Assembly: GCA_003523185.1 (NCBI GenBank)
Contig: DPGN01000042.1
Span: forward strand, 24,589-30,038
DNA length: 5,450 bases
Reading direction: 5' to 3'
From: Halieaceae bacterium
Lineage (GTDB): Bacteria > Pseudomonadota > Gammaproteobacteria > Pseudomonadales > Halieaceae
Shown: piece by piece, positions 1 through 5,450 of the stretch
Numbering within the stretch: position 1 is the first letter of the stretch
Layout: every line of letters begins with the position of its first letter
Position numbers and translations under genes: made by a program
The notes under the pieces: model-generated
What the model was told of the DNA's origin: nothing
The model's input: the letters and a program-made list of their open reading frames with translations, nothing else
The model's database searches: none

Positions 1-1526
1 GGGCAGTGCGTGCGGCACAACTCATGTTCGTACCCTGCTTCTACACGGCAGTCACAACCATGGTGGCGTTCACCTCATTGGTGGTTGCGGGTATCAAGCC
101 TGTGATCGATTTCGGTTGGATGATGACCGCTGGTATCGTTGTGGCCTTCCTTATCAGCTTCACCTTGGTGCCCGCCCTGATCGCCTTGCTACCGGAGCTC
201 AATGCAGCGGGTGCGACGGATGAGATGAGTATGACGCGACGGTTTGCCGCGGCGGTTGAGCGCTTCGGTGGCACGGTGATCGTTATTACGGGTCTGTTGG
301 TGGTTTTGGTGGCCATTGGCTTGTCGCGACTGCAGGTTGAAAACCGATTCATTGATTACTTCAAAGACACCACTGAAATCTACCAAGGGATGGAGCTTTT
401 GGATTCTCGACTGGGTGGCACCATACCGCTCGATATTATTTTGTACCCGCCCGCGGACGAGCCAGAGGAAGTTATGGCGTTTGCTAGTGAGGGAGCGGAT
501 GCTGGATTTATCGATGAGGGCTTTGATGACGTGGAAGCCTTCGATGCCGAGTCGGGTTTTGAGGGTGACGACGACTTTTGGGAAGATGACCCCTTTGGTG
601 AGGATGTGTCGTTCGCCGATGAGAACTCTGCAGAGATTGGCTATTGGTTCTCCCTCGAGGGCCGTGACTTAATCGATCAGATTCACAGTATTGTTGAGTC
701 TCGTAAAGAGTCAGGGAAAGTGTTGTCCCTATCCACAGGCTTCTCGGTTATGGATCGCCTTTACGACGACAAGCTGGGAAGTGTTGAACTCGCGCTCGTT
801 GAAAGGAGTTTGCCAGAGCAGGTTGCCGAGGTACTCATTGCGCCTTACTACGACCCGGTTGAGCAACAGACACGCATCACCGTGCGAGCGATGGAAACGA
901 GCAAAACCCTTCGCAGAGCTGAGTATTTAGAATCGCTCTACGCACAAATCTTGTCCGATACTGGTCTCGATGAGACCCGAGTTAAATTCACGGGGTTGTT
1001 GGTGCTCTATAACAACGTGCTGCAAAGCCTTTACGCGTCTCAAATTCTCACGCTGGGTGCTGTTTTCGTCGCCATTGGGCTCATGTTCCTGGCGCTTTTT
1101 CGATCGGTATCGCTCGCCTTGTTAGGGCTTGCCCCCAATATCCTTGCCGCCGGATTGGTATTGGGCGTCATGGGCCTCACGGGTATTCCTCTCGATATTA
1201 TGACTATCACTATTGCCGCCATTGTGGTCGGCATGGGTGTCGATAACTGCATCCACTATATCCACAGATTTCGCAAGGAATTTGCAGTTGATAATAACTA
1301 TCGCGAGGCGATGTATCGAAGCCACGGTAGCATCGGCCGGGCCATGTATTACACAACGCTGACCGTCGTCGTTGGCTTTTCGATGCTGACCTTATCCAAT
1401 TTCACACCGAGTATTTATTTCGGTGTCTTGACCGTTATGGCGATGCTTGCGGCGGTCATGGGTGCTCTATTACTGCTTCCCAAGTTAATGCTTACCTTCA
1501 AGCCGCTTGGACCTGAGGCTGCCTAA
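1..1526 (+). CDS. RND-superfamily (MMPL/HAE3-type) exporter, 3' part; 5' end outside the window
   Basis: Inner-membrane proton-driven exporter of the RND superfamily; the substrate cannot be read from sequence. The frame is open from base 3 with no stop, and the first candidate start (GTG at 6) lies inside the conserved fold, so TM1-TM4 and the first periplasmic loop are missing. Residues below count from that GTG. Visible helices are about 8-29 and 38-62 (TM5-6 of the first half), 88-107 (TM7), 347-365, 369-391, 398-418, 447-465 and 471-495 (TM8-12). The two halves show internal duplication: the TTM-AF-SL region near 17-25 matches the TLTVVVGF region near 451-458. The GMGVDNCIHY segment (409-418) is the RND TM10 motif with an acidic residue, D413, expected in proton coupling. 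The loop at 108-345 is periplasmic and contains an acidic Phe-hexad segment (151-210). The gene ends in TAATG, overlapping the next gene. The family call is firm and the subfamily is less so. Confidence 0.9.
   Translation, partial: AVRAAQLMFVPCFYTAVTTMVAFTSLVVAGIKPVIDFGWMMTAGIVVAFLISFTLVPALIALLPELNAAGATDEMSMTRRFAAAVERFGGTVIVITGLLVVLVAIGLSRLQVENRFIDYFKDTTEIYQGMELLDSRLGGTIPLDIILYPPADEPEEVMAFASEGADAGFIDEGFDDVEAFDAESGFEGDDDFWEDDPFGEDVSFADENSAEIGYWFSLEGRDLIDQIHSIVESRKESGKVLSLSTGFSVMDRLYDDKLGSVELALVERSLPEQVAEVLIAPYYDPVEQQTRITVRAMETSKTLRRAEYLESLYAQILSDTGLDETRVKFTGLLVLYNNVLQSLYASQILTLGAVFVAIGLMFLALFRSVSLALLGLAPNILAAGLVLGVMGLTGIPLDIMTITIAAIVVGMGVDNCIHYIHRFRKEFAVDNNYREAMYRSHGSIGRAMYYTTLTVVVGFSMLTLSNFTPSIYFGVLTVMAMLAAVMGALLLLPKLMLTFKPLGPEAA
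456..635 (+). other. Acidic, lysine/arginine-free segment with Phe hexad repeat in the exporter's second periplasmic loop
   Basis: Residues 151-210 (counted from the GTG at base 6) hold 25 Asp/Glu in 60 positions. No Lys, Arg or His occurs between R135 and R220. Within it, Phe recurs at 173, 179, 185, 191, 197 and 203, an exact six-residue period (bases 522-629), with F168 just before. Each hexad starts with Phe and carries two or more acidic residues, for example FDDVEA, FDAESG and FEGDDD. The DNA copies differ, so this is a protein-level periodicity and not a recent DNA duplication. It lies between TM7 and TM8, on the periplasmic side in the standard RND topology. A disordered, cation-binding or partner-binding linker is plausible, but the function is unknown. 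Confidence 0.75.
1515..1518 (+). promoter_or_regulatory. Ribosome binding site (GAGG) of the YkgJ-family gene
   Basis: GAGG sits seven bases before the ATG at 1526, inside the last codons of the exporter. With the TAATG stop/start overlap it supports re-initiation by ribosomes finishing the exporter. Confidence 0.6.
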
Positions 1527-1789
1527 TGGAATGTCGAGCTGGGTGCGGTGCCTGCTGCATCGTACCCGCGATACACACACCCTTTCATGGTATGCCCAAT
1601 GGCAAGGGGCAGGGGGAGCGATGTGTGCATCTTGATGACAACTGGCTCTGTGGATTATTCGGCGACCCGCGACGCCCAGCCTGCTGTAGCCAATTTCAGG
1701 CGGAGATCGCCTTTTGCGGTAGCTCGAGAGAAGAAGCGCTACAGTTGCTAACTGAACTCGAAGTATTGAGCGATCCAAAAGGAGCCTGA
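1526..1789 (+). CDS. YkgJ/YeiW-type cysteine-cluster protein (CxxCxxCC, UPF0153)
   Basis: Small 87-residue cytoplasmic protein with no signal peptide or membrane helix. It opens with the family's cysteine cluster (C3, C7, C10, C11), and further cysteines follow at C33, C42, C53, C54 and C64. The HGMPNGK stretch (21-27), the GERC (30-33) and the CG-SREEA ending are hallmarks of the UPF0153/YkgJ family, which is predicted to bind zinc or iron (Pfam family CxxCxxCC). The length is normal for the short YeiW-like branch, so it looks complete. No enzymatic role is established; metal binding or an Fe-S-like cluster is family prediction. The ATG overlaps the exporter stop by one base, and the TGA is one base before the TTG of the next gene, so it is the middle gene of a coupled trio. 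Family call is strong and function is open. Confidence 0.88.
   Translation: MECRAGCGACCIVPAIHTPFHGMPNGKGQGERCVHLDDNWLCGLFGDPRRPACCSQFQAEIAFCGSSREEALQLLTELEVLSDPKGA
1779..1784 (+). promoter_or_regulatory. Ribosome binding site (AAGGAG) fixing a TTG start
   Basis: A near-perfect Shine-Dalgarno AAGGAG lies six bases before TTG at 1791. An in-frame TGA at 1767-1769 closes the frame, and no ATG or GTG lies between it and 1791. The next in-frame ATG (codon 31) would remove the conserved N-terminal Lon motif. TTG is therefore the start. Confidence 0.8.
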
Positions 1790-1790
1790 A

Positions 1791-2381
1791 TTGACCGATA
1801 TCCCTTTATTTCCTCTTGGAACCGTCCTTTTCCCCTCGGGTCGCTTACCACTGCAGATCTTTGAGCGGCGTTATGTGGATATGATTTCCAAGTGCATGCG
1901 TGAGGGAACCGGCTTTGGTGTTTTGTGGATAAGGCGCGGTTCGGAGGTTGCCGAGGCGTCGGTAACAAATCTTGACCTCGGTGACTACGGGACGATGGCG
2001 ACGATTGTTGACTGGGACCAGCTTCCCAATGGTTTGCTCGGGATCACGATTGAAGGCGCCGAGCGTTTCCATATCGAAGAGGTGTGGCGAGAAGATTCAG
2101 GCCTCAACATGGCGCGGGTTGATATTGAGCCCTCGCCTGACGCAGTTGAGATTCCAGAAGAAGGCCGGTCCATGATCGATGTGCTGGCTGGATTGCAGCG
2201 TCACCCTGAAGTGCGACGACTCGGTCTTACGGTTGATACGGGTAATGCATGGAACATCTGCCATGTACTGACACAGCTTCTGCCCATCGATAACTCAGTT
2301 AAATATGAATTGCTGGGTATTACTGACATCAACATTTATGTCGATGAACTAGATGAACTATTGAGCGAACTCTCGGGTTAG
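1791..2381 (+). CDS. Stand-alone Lon N-terminal (substrate-binding) domain protein, COG2802-like
   Basis: A 196-residue protein made of a single Lon N-terminal-like domain. The opening is diagnostic: IPLFPLGTVLFPSG at 4-17, then LPLQIFERRY at 19-28, followed by the GFGV strand at 41-44. It lacks the AAA+ ATPase module and the Ser-Lys protease domain of Lon, so it is not a protease. In Lon this domain recognises unfolded substrates. The free-standing bacterial forms have no settled function; a substrate-binding or adaptor role is inference. No signal peptide is seen, so it should be cytosolic. The C-terminus is acidic (DELDELLSEL) and is partly built from a 9-base tandem repeat. It starts at TTG behind a strong ribosome site one base after the cysteine-cluster gene, and its stop is one base from the stop of the opposing rnt. 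Confidence 0.9.
   Translation: MTDIPLFPLGTVLFPSGRLPLQIFERRYVDMISKCMREGTGFGVLWIRRGSEVAEASVTNLDLGDYGTMATIVDWDQLPNGLLGITIEGAERFHIEEVWREDSGLNMARVDIEPSPDAVEIPEEGRSMIDVLAGLQRHPEVRRLGLTVDTGNAWNICHVLTQLLPIDNSVKYELLGITDINIYVDELDELLSELSG
2343..2360 (+). repeat. Two perfect tandem copies of a 9-base unit (GATGAACTA)
   Basis: GATGAACTA occurs at 2343-2351 and again immediately at 2352-2360, in frame, encoding Asp-Glu-Leu twice near the C-terminus of the Lon-domain protein. It looks like a small slippage or duplication event. Confidence 0.85.
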
Positions 2382-2382
2382 T

Positions 2383-3036
2383 TTATTCCTCGTCAATGCT
2401 GTCGGCCTCGGGCCACGACCACCCACCGAGCGCCTGCCAGCGATTAACGATTCCCGCAAATAGTTCTGCAGTCTTTTGTGCATCGTAGTCAGCAGAGTGT
2501 GCTTCGCTGTTACTAAATTCTATGCCAGCTCTTTTGCAGGCCTGCGCGAGCACCGTGTGTCCGTAGGCCAGACCCGCGAGTGTTGATGTATCGAAGTAAG
2601 AAAACGGGTGAAAAGGATTTCGCTTGATTTGGCACCGTTCAGTAGCGGCATTCAAGAAGCCCGCATCAAAATGCGCATTGTGCCCGACCAGAATCGCTCG
2701 GTTACATCCCTTGTCTTTTACCTCGCGTCTTACCTCACCAAAGATATCGCCTAGCGCGATTTCCTCGGGTACTGCTTCGCGTAGTGGGTTTTCCGGATCT
2801 ATTCCCGTGAACTCAAGCGCCGAGGGCTCAAGATTGGCACCTTCGAAGGGGTCGACATTTCTCGCGATGGTGTGACTGACGGACAATTGTCCTGTGTCAT
2901 CCAGTTCGAAAAAAGTCGCGGCGATCTCAAGGATGCCATCGGTACTTGCATTGAAACCACCCGTTTCAAGATCCACGACAACCGGGAGAAAACCACGGAA
3001 TCGGTGCTTGAAAAGAACGGAAGAAGCGTCGCTCAT
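2383..3036 (-). CDS. rnt: Ribonuclease T (DEDDh 3'-5' exonuclease)
   Basis: Trims the 3' ends of tRNA and other stable RNAs, including the CCA end, and acts on single-stranded DNA; it works as a cytosolic homodimer. With the start at 3036 the protein has 217 residues, close to the E. coli enzyme (about 215). All five DEDDh residues are visible: D22 and E24 (VVVDLETGGF), D124 (GHNAHFD), H180 and D185 (AHSADYD), each one position below E. coli numbering. CNRAI, KRNPFHPF and the IVNRW near the C-terminus are RNase T hallmarks. The start at 3036 is preferred over the in-frame ATG at 3057 for two reasons: it makes an ATGA overlap with pyrC and has GGAAAAGA upstream, while 3057 has no ribosome site. 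It is the second gene of the pyrC-rnt unit. Its stop faces that of the Lon-domain gene with one base between. Confidence 0.96.
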   Translation of the reverse strand: MSDASSVLFKHRFRGFLPVVVDLETGGFNASTDGILEIAATFFELDDTGQLSVSHTIARNVDPFEGANLEPSALEFTGIDPENPLREAVPEEIALGDIFGEVRREVKDKGCNRAILVGHNAHFDAGFLNAATERCQIKRNPFHPFSYFDTSTLAGLAYGHTVLAQACKRAGIEFSNSEAHSADYDAQKTAELFAGIVNRWQALGGWSWPEADSIDEE

Positions 3037-4073
3037 TGAGTCTTTTCCAGTCGCCATTTGAGGAGTTCACCTGCACGCAACGGGACCACGGTGCTGGGCC
3101 CAAACCGGAGGCTCTCAGGACTCAGATAATCGACTCTGACAAGATCGATGGTCTCATCATTTCGCGCTCTTCCGTAGAAGTCGGCGCCAAAGTGACTGGT
3201 AAAGGCCTCTAATTTATCGAGGCTGTTCTCCTCCTCGAAGACTTCGGCATACAGCGGAATCGCCGCATGTGCACTGTAGCAACCGGCGCATCCACAAGAG
3301 GATTCCTTTGTTTCGACAGTGTGTGGCGCTGAGTCTGTGCCAATGAAGAACTTTGGATTGCCTGAGATTGCCGCCCGTCTTAGCGCTTCTTTGTGTTGAC
3401 GACGCTTTAGGATAGGGAGGCAAAAAAGGTGTGGTCTAATACCGCCGACAAGCATGTCGTTTCGATCAAAGAGTAAGTGTTGCGGTGTGATCGTTGCCGC
3501 TACTCCCGGTCTCGACTCCGTAACAAAATTTACCGAGTCCTCGGTGGTGATGTGCTCGAGGATGACGCGTAACTCCGGGAACTCCTCAATTAGAGGCGCC
3601 AGGGTTCTATCGATAAATTTTGCCTCTCTGTCGAAGATATCTACGTCCGGATCGGTCACTTCCCCGTGAATGAGCAGGGGTAAATTATGCGACTGCATGG
3701 CTTCAAGCGTGGGTTTCAGAGTCTCTAGCCCTGTTACACCTGCGGCTGAATTTGTTGTCGCACCGGCGGGGTAGAGTTTTACACCGCATACGAGATTAGA
3801 CTGCGCCGCCGCTGCAATATCGGCAGGGGTGGTGCTGTCAGTCAGATACAAGGTCATAAGGGGTTCAAACTGCGGGAACCCCGCTAACGCGGCCATGATT
3901 CTGCTGTAGTAGGCCGTTGCGTCAGATACATTTTTGACCGGGGGCGTCAGGTTCGGCATCACTACTGCACGATTTGCCCAGGCTGCAACGTCGTTAACCG
4001 TGCGCTCTAGCATGTCGCCATCGCGCAAATGAATGTGCCAGTCATCGGGCTTAGTAATCGTAATGCGGGACAT
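3033..4073 (-). CDS. pyrC: Dihydroorotase, class II (PyrC)
   Basis: Catalyses the reversible cyclisation of N-carbamoyl-L-aspartate to dihydroorotate, the third step of de novo pyrimidine synthesis; a cytosolic zinc amidohydrolase. The 346 residues match the usual length of the compact class II form (E. coli about 348). Metal and catalytic residues are in place: H13 and H15 (DDWHIHLRD), the lysine expected to be carboxylated K99 (GVKLYPAGATTNS), H136 (LLIHGE), H174 (ILEHITT) and D247 (GTDSAPH). The mobile-loop threonines T106 and T107 follow K99. The CGCAGC stretch near residues 260-265 is typical of this class. The ATG at 4073 has AAAGG seven bases upstream. Its TGA overlaps the rnt start (ATGA), giving translational coupling. 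It is transcribed divergently from argG across a 102-base spacer. Confidence 0.97.
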   Translation of the reverse strand: MSRITITKPDDWHIHLRDGDMLERTVNDVAAWANRAVVMPNLTPPVKNVSDATAYYSRIMAALAGFPQFEPLMTLYLTDSTTPADIAAAAQSNLVCGVKLYPAGATTNSAAGVTGLETLKPTLEAMQSHNLPLLIHGEVTDPDVDIFDREAKFIDRTLAPLIEEFPELRVILEHITTEDSVNFVTESRPGVAATITPQHLLFDRNDMLVGGIRPHLFCLPILKRRQHKEALRRAAISGNPKFFIGTDSAPHTVETKESSCGCAGCYSAHAAIPLYAEVFEEENSLDKLEAFTSHFGADFYGRARNDETIDLVRVDYLSPESLRFGPSTVVPLRAGELLKWRLEKTQ

Positions 4074-4080
4074 TTTTCGA

Positions 4081-4085
4081 CCTTT
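4081..4085 (-). promoter_or_regulatory. Ribosome binding site (AAAGG) of pyrC
   Basis: Reading the minus strand, AAAGG lies seven bases before the ATG at 4073. It supports that start, which also gives the expected class II N-terminus. Confidence 0.6.
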
Positions 4086-4102
4086 GGTGACGCGTGGGCG
4101 TT

Positions 4103-4111
4103 AGTTTAGCA
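4103..4111 (-). promoter_or_regulatory. Candidate extended -10 of the pyrC-rnt promoter
   Basis: On the minus strand the sequence reads TGCTAAACT, an extended -10 (TGn) followed by a 4-of-6 match to TATAAT. Transcription would start near 4096, leaving a leader of about 23 bases. A TGGACA at 4126-4121 resembles a -35 (5 of 6), but the 12-base spacer is too short for it to pair normally with this -10. The call rests on pattern alone. Confidence 0.35.
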
Positions 4112-4120
4112 GTGATCGAC

Positions 4121-4149
4121 TGTCCATCGGGCGTCGCCCCGCGTAAACT
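4121..4149 (+). promoter_or_regulatory. Candidate argG promoter (TGTCCA - 17 bases - TAAACT)
   Basis: TAAACT at 4144-4149 matches the -10 consensus at 4 of 6 positions, with a weak -35-like TGTCCA (3 of 6) at 4121-4126 and a 17-base spacer. Transcription would begin near 4156, giving a leader of about 20 bases. The spacer holds the GGGCGTCGCCC palindrome, where a bound protein could block or activate polymerase. Weak match; tentative. Confidence 0.3.
4129..4139. repeat. GC-rich palindrome GGGCGTCGCCC in the pyrC/argG divergent region
   Basis: A perfect 5-base inverted repeat around a single central base, lying between the candidate argG -35 and -10. A second short inverted repeat (GCGT, seven bases, ACGC, at 4141-4155) follows directly. 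The palindrome could be a small operator half-site pair, or chance in GC-rich DNA. No known ARG-box-like sequence is seen. Confidence 0.4.
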
Positions 4150-4162
4150 TCACGCCGAATTT

Positions 4163-4169
4163 ACAGGAG
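4163..4169 (+). promoter_or_regulatory. Ribosome binding site (ACAGGAG) of argG
   Basis: A strong AGGAG-type Shine-Dalgarno lies six bases before the ATG at 4176 and fixes the argG start. Confidence 0.8.
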
Positions 4170-4175
4170 TCGTCA

Positions 4176-5405
4176 ATGAGTAGCGTTAATAAAGTCGTTC
4201 TGGCCTATTCGGGAGGCCTAGATACCTCGGTGATCGTTCGATGGTTGCAAGATACCTATGATTGCGAGGTTGTGACGTTTACCGCGGATATCGGTCAAGG
4301 TGAGGAGGTCGAGCCGGCGCGCGCTAAGGCTGAAGCCTTGGGTGTCAAAGAGATTTACATTGACGACTTGCGGGAAGAATTTGTCCGCGATTTTGTTTTT
4401 CCCATGTTTCGAGCAAACACGATTTACGAGGGCGAGTATCTACTCGGCACATCGATTGCTCGTCCGCTGATAGCGAAGCGACTCGTGGAAATTGCCAATG
4501 AAACGGGCGCGGATGCGATATCGCATGGCGCTACGGGAAAGGGTAATGATCAAATTCGTTTTGAATTGGGCGCTTATGCGCTAAAGCCGGGCATTCAAGT
4601 GATTGCTCCTTGGCGGGAGTGGGACTTGAACTCGCGTGAGTCCCTCATGGCCTATTGTGCTGAACGCTCGATTCCCGTCGATTTCTCTTCTGCTTCGAAG
4701 AAGTCTCCATACTCCATGGATGCGAATTTGCTTCACATTTCCTACGAGGGTGGTGTTCTCGAAGATCCCTGGTGTCCACCGGAGGAATCCATGTGGCGTT
4801 GGTCGGTTTCTCCCGAAGCCGCGCCTGACACGGGCGTTGAAATGACGCTCACGTTTGAGGCGGGCGATGTTGTAGCCATTGATGGTGTGCCGATGTCTCC
4901 TGCGACGGTGCTTGCGCACTTAAATCAAGTGGGTGGCGCGCATGGTGTGGGTCGCTTGGATATTGTTGAAAACCGTTACGTAGGGATGAAGTCTCGCGGT
5001 TGTTATGAAACCCCCGGCGGTACCATTTTGTTGCGTGCGCACCGTGCTATTGAGTCGCTAACGCTCGATCGCGAGGTGGCTCATTTAAAGGATGAGTTGA
5101 TGCCACGTTACGCAAAATTGATCTATAACGGGTACTGGTGGGCGCCGGAGCGGCTGATGCTGCAGGCGGCCATCGATGACTCGCAAACGGTAGTCAATGG
5201 TGACGTTCGCGTCCGGTTGTATAAAGGAAACGTTATAGTGACGGGTCGCCGTTCAGCAGATTCGTTGTTTGATGATGCAATCGCGACGTTTGAGGATGAC
5301 GCGGGTAAATACGATCAGGCAGATGCCGAAGGCTTTATTAAACTGAACGCATTGCGTCTGCGGATTGCTGCTGAGAAAGGGCGGTCGGTATTAGGCGGCG
5401 AGTAG
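4176..5405 (+). CDS. argG: Argininosuccinate synthase, type I
   Basis: Joins citrulline and aspartate with ATP to make argininosuccinate, AMP and pyrophosphate, the penultimate step of arginine synthesis; a cytosolic homotetramer in the family. The N-type ATP pyrophosphatase P-loop is at 10-18 (AYSGGLDTS). The substrate-binding EYLLGTSIARP is at 87-97 and HGATGKGNDQIRFE at 117-130. Also present are SYEGGVLEDP and the C-terminal GRLDIVENRYVGMKSRG-type segment. At 409 residues it fits the short type I form (about 400 residues) and appears complete. The ATG at 4176 has a strong ribosome site six bases upstream. It is divergent from pyrC across 102 bases. The two pathways share carbamoyl phosphate, upstream as precursor of citrulline and of carbamoyl-aspartate. 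No second gene follows within the window. Confidence 0.98.
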   Translation: MSSVNKVVLAYSGGLDTSVIVRWLQDTYDCEVVTFTADIGQGEEVEPARAKAEALGVKEIYIDDLREEFVRDFVFPMFRANTIYEGEYLLGTSIARPLIAKRLVEIANETGADAISHGATGKGNDQIRFELGAYALKPGIQVIAPWREWDLNSRESLMAYCAERSIPVDFSSASKKSPYSMDANLLHISYEGGVLEDPWCPPEESMWRWSVSPEAAPDTGVEMTLTFEAGDVVAIDGVPMSPATVLAHLNQVGGAHGVGRLDIVENRYVGMKSRGCYETPGGTILLRAHRAIESLTLDREVAHLKDELMPRYAKLIYNGYWWAPERLMLQAAIDDSQTVVNGDVRVRLYKGNVIVTGRRSADSLFDDAIATFEDDAGKYDQADAEGFIKLNALRLRIAAEKGRSVLGGE

Positions 5406-5450
5406 CGAGAGCCCTCAGCCCATAGCTTGCAAAGAATAAAAAGGCATACG

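Noticed and set aside
6..8. GTG as the true start of the exporter
   Set aside because: The frame is open to the window edge, and the protein would begin at TM5 of a 12-helix fold. It is an internal codon.
41..352. Minus-strand open frame opposite the exporter
   Set aside because: Low-complexity, Thr/Ile-rich translation opposite a conserved gene, with no family resemblance and no ribosome site considered convincing. Similar shadow frames at 316-672, 691-930, 1040-1252, 1485-1778, 3214-3423 and 4581-4919 were rejected for the same reason.
1526..1789. Ferredoxin or zinc-ribbon regulator
   Set aside because: Cysteine spacing and the flanking HGMPNGK and SREEA motifs fit the YkgJ/YeiW family better than a ferredoxin or zinc-ribbon pattern.
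1791..2381. Truncated or decayed Lon protease
   Set aside because: The frame ends cleanly after one full domain, no ATPase or protease remnants follow, and rnt starts at once on the other strand. It is a known stand-alone architecture.
4074..4111. E. coli-style pyrC leader control by transcription start switching and a hairpin over the ribosome site
   Set aside because: The leader is C-rich near the expected start (CCC at 4098-4096), but only about three base pairs (ACC with GGT around AAA) could cover the ribosome site. No stable hairpin was found.
4141..4155. GCGT-N7-ACGC as an argG attenuator hairpin
   Set aside because: A four-pair stem is too weak, it overlaps the candidate -10 box, and no T-tract follows.
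5406..5450. Terminator or new promoter after argG
   Set aside because: No stem with a T-tract is seen. A TTGCAA at 5427-5432 could be a -35, but the matching -10 would lie beyond the window.

Overview
The window is about 5.4 kb of tightly packed bacterial chromosome with six protein genes. No RNA gene, mobile element or CRISPR array was seen. The best guess is a gammaproteobacterium, possibly marine. Two observations support this. RNase T is essentially confined to that class, and argG, pyrC and rnt also lie close together in Pseudomonas (recalled synteny, not searched). Base composition is moderate and gene spacing is very short. A genus cannot be read from this sequence.

Left block (1-2381, + strand): the 3' part of an RND/MMPL-type exporter cut by the window edge, a small cysteine-rich YkgJ-family protein, and a stand-alone Lon N-terminal-domain protein. 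The stop of the first gene overlaps the start of the second by one base. The second stop and third start are separated by one base. The three are therefore almost certainly one transcript with coupled translation. The transporter carries an unusual acidic segment, with phenylalanine at every sixth residue, in its second large periplasmic loop.

Middle block (2383-4073, - strand): pyrC (dihydroorotase, de novo pyrimidine synthesis) followed by rnt (RNase T, 3' trimming of stable RNA). They share a 4-base ATGA overlap. rnt and the Lon-domain gene meet tail to tail with one base between their stop codons.

Right block (4074-5450): a 102-base divergent intergenic region holding the regulatory signals for pyrC and argG, then a complete argG (argininosuccinate synthase, arginine synthesis), then 45 bases of tail in which no signal is seen. 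PyrC and ArgG act in pathways that share carbamoyl phosphate as a precursor, so their divergent arrangement makes metabolic sense. Whether they are co-regulated is inference.

Most of the window is ordinary housekeeping. The best candidate for something undescribed is the acidic phenylalanine-hexad repeat of the exporter, followed by the exporter/YkgJ/Lon-domain gene trio as a possible functional unit. No clearly new biological system is visible.
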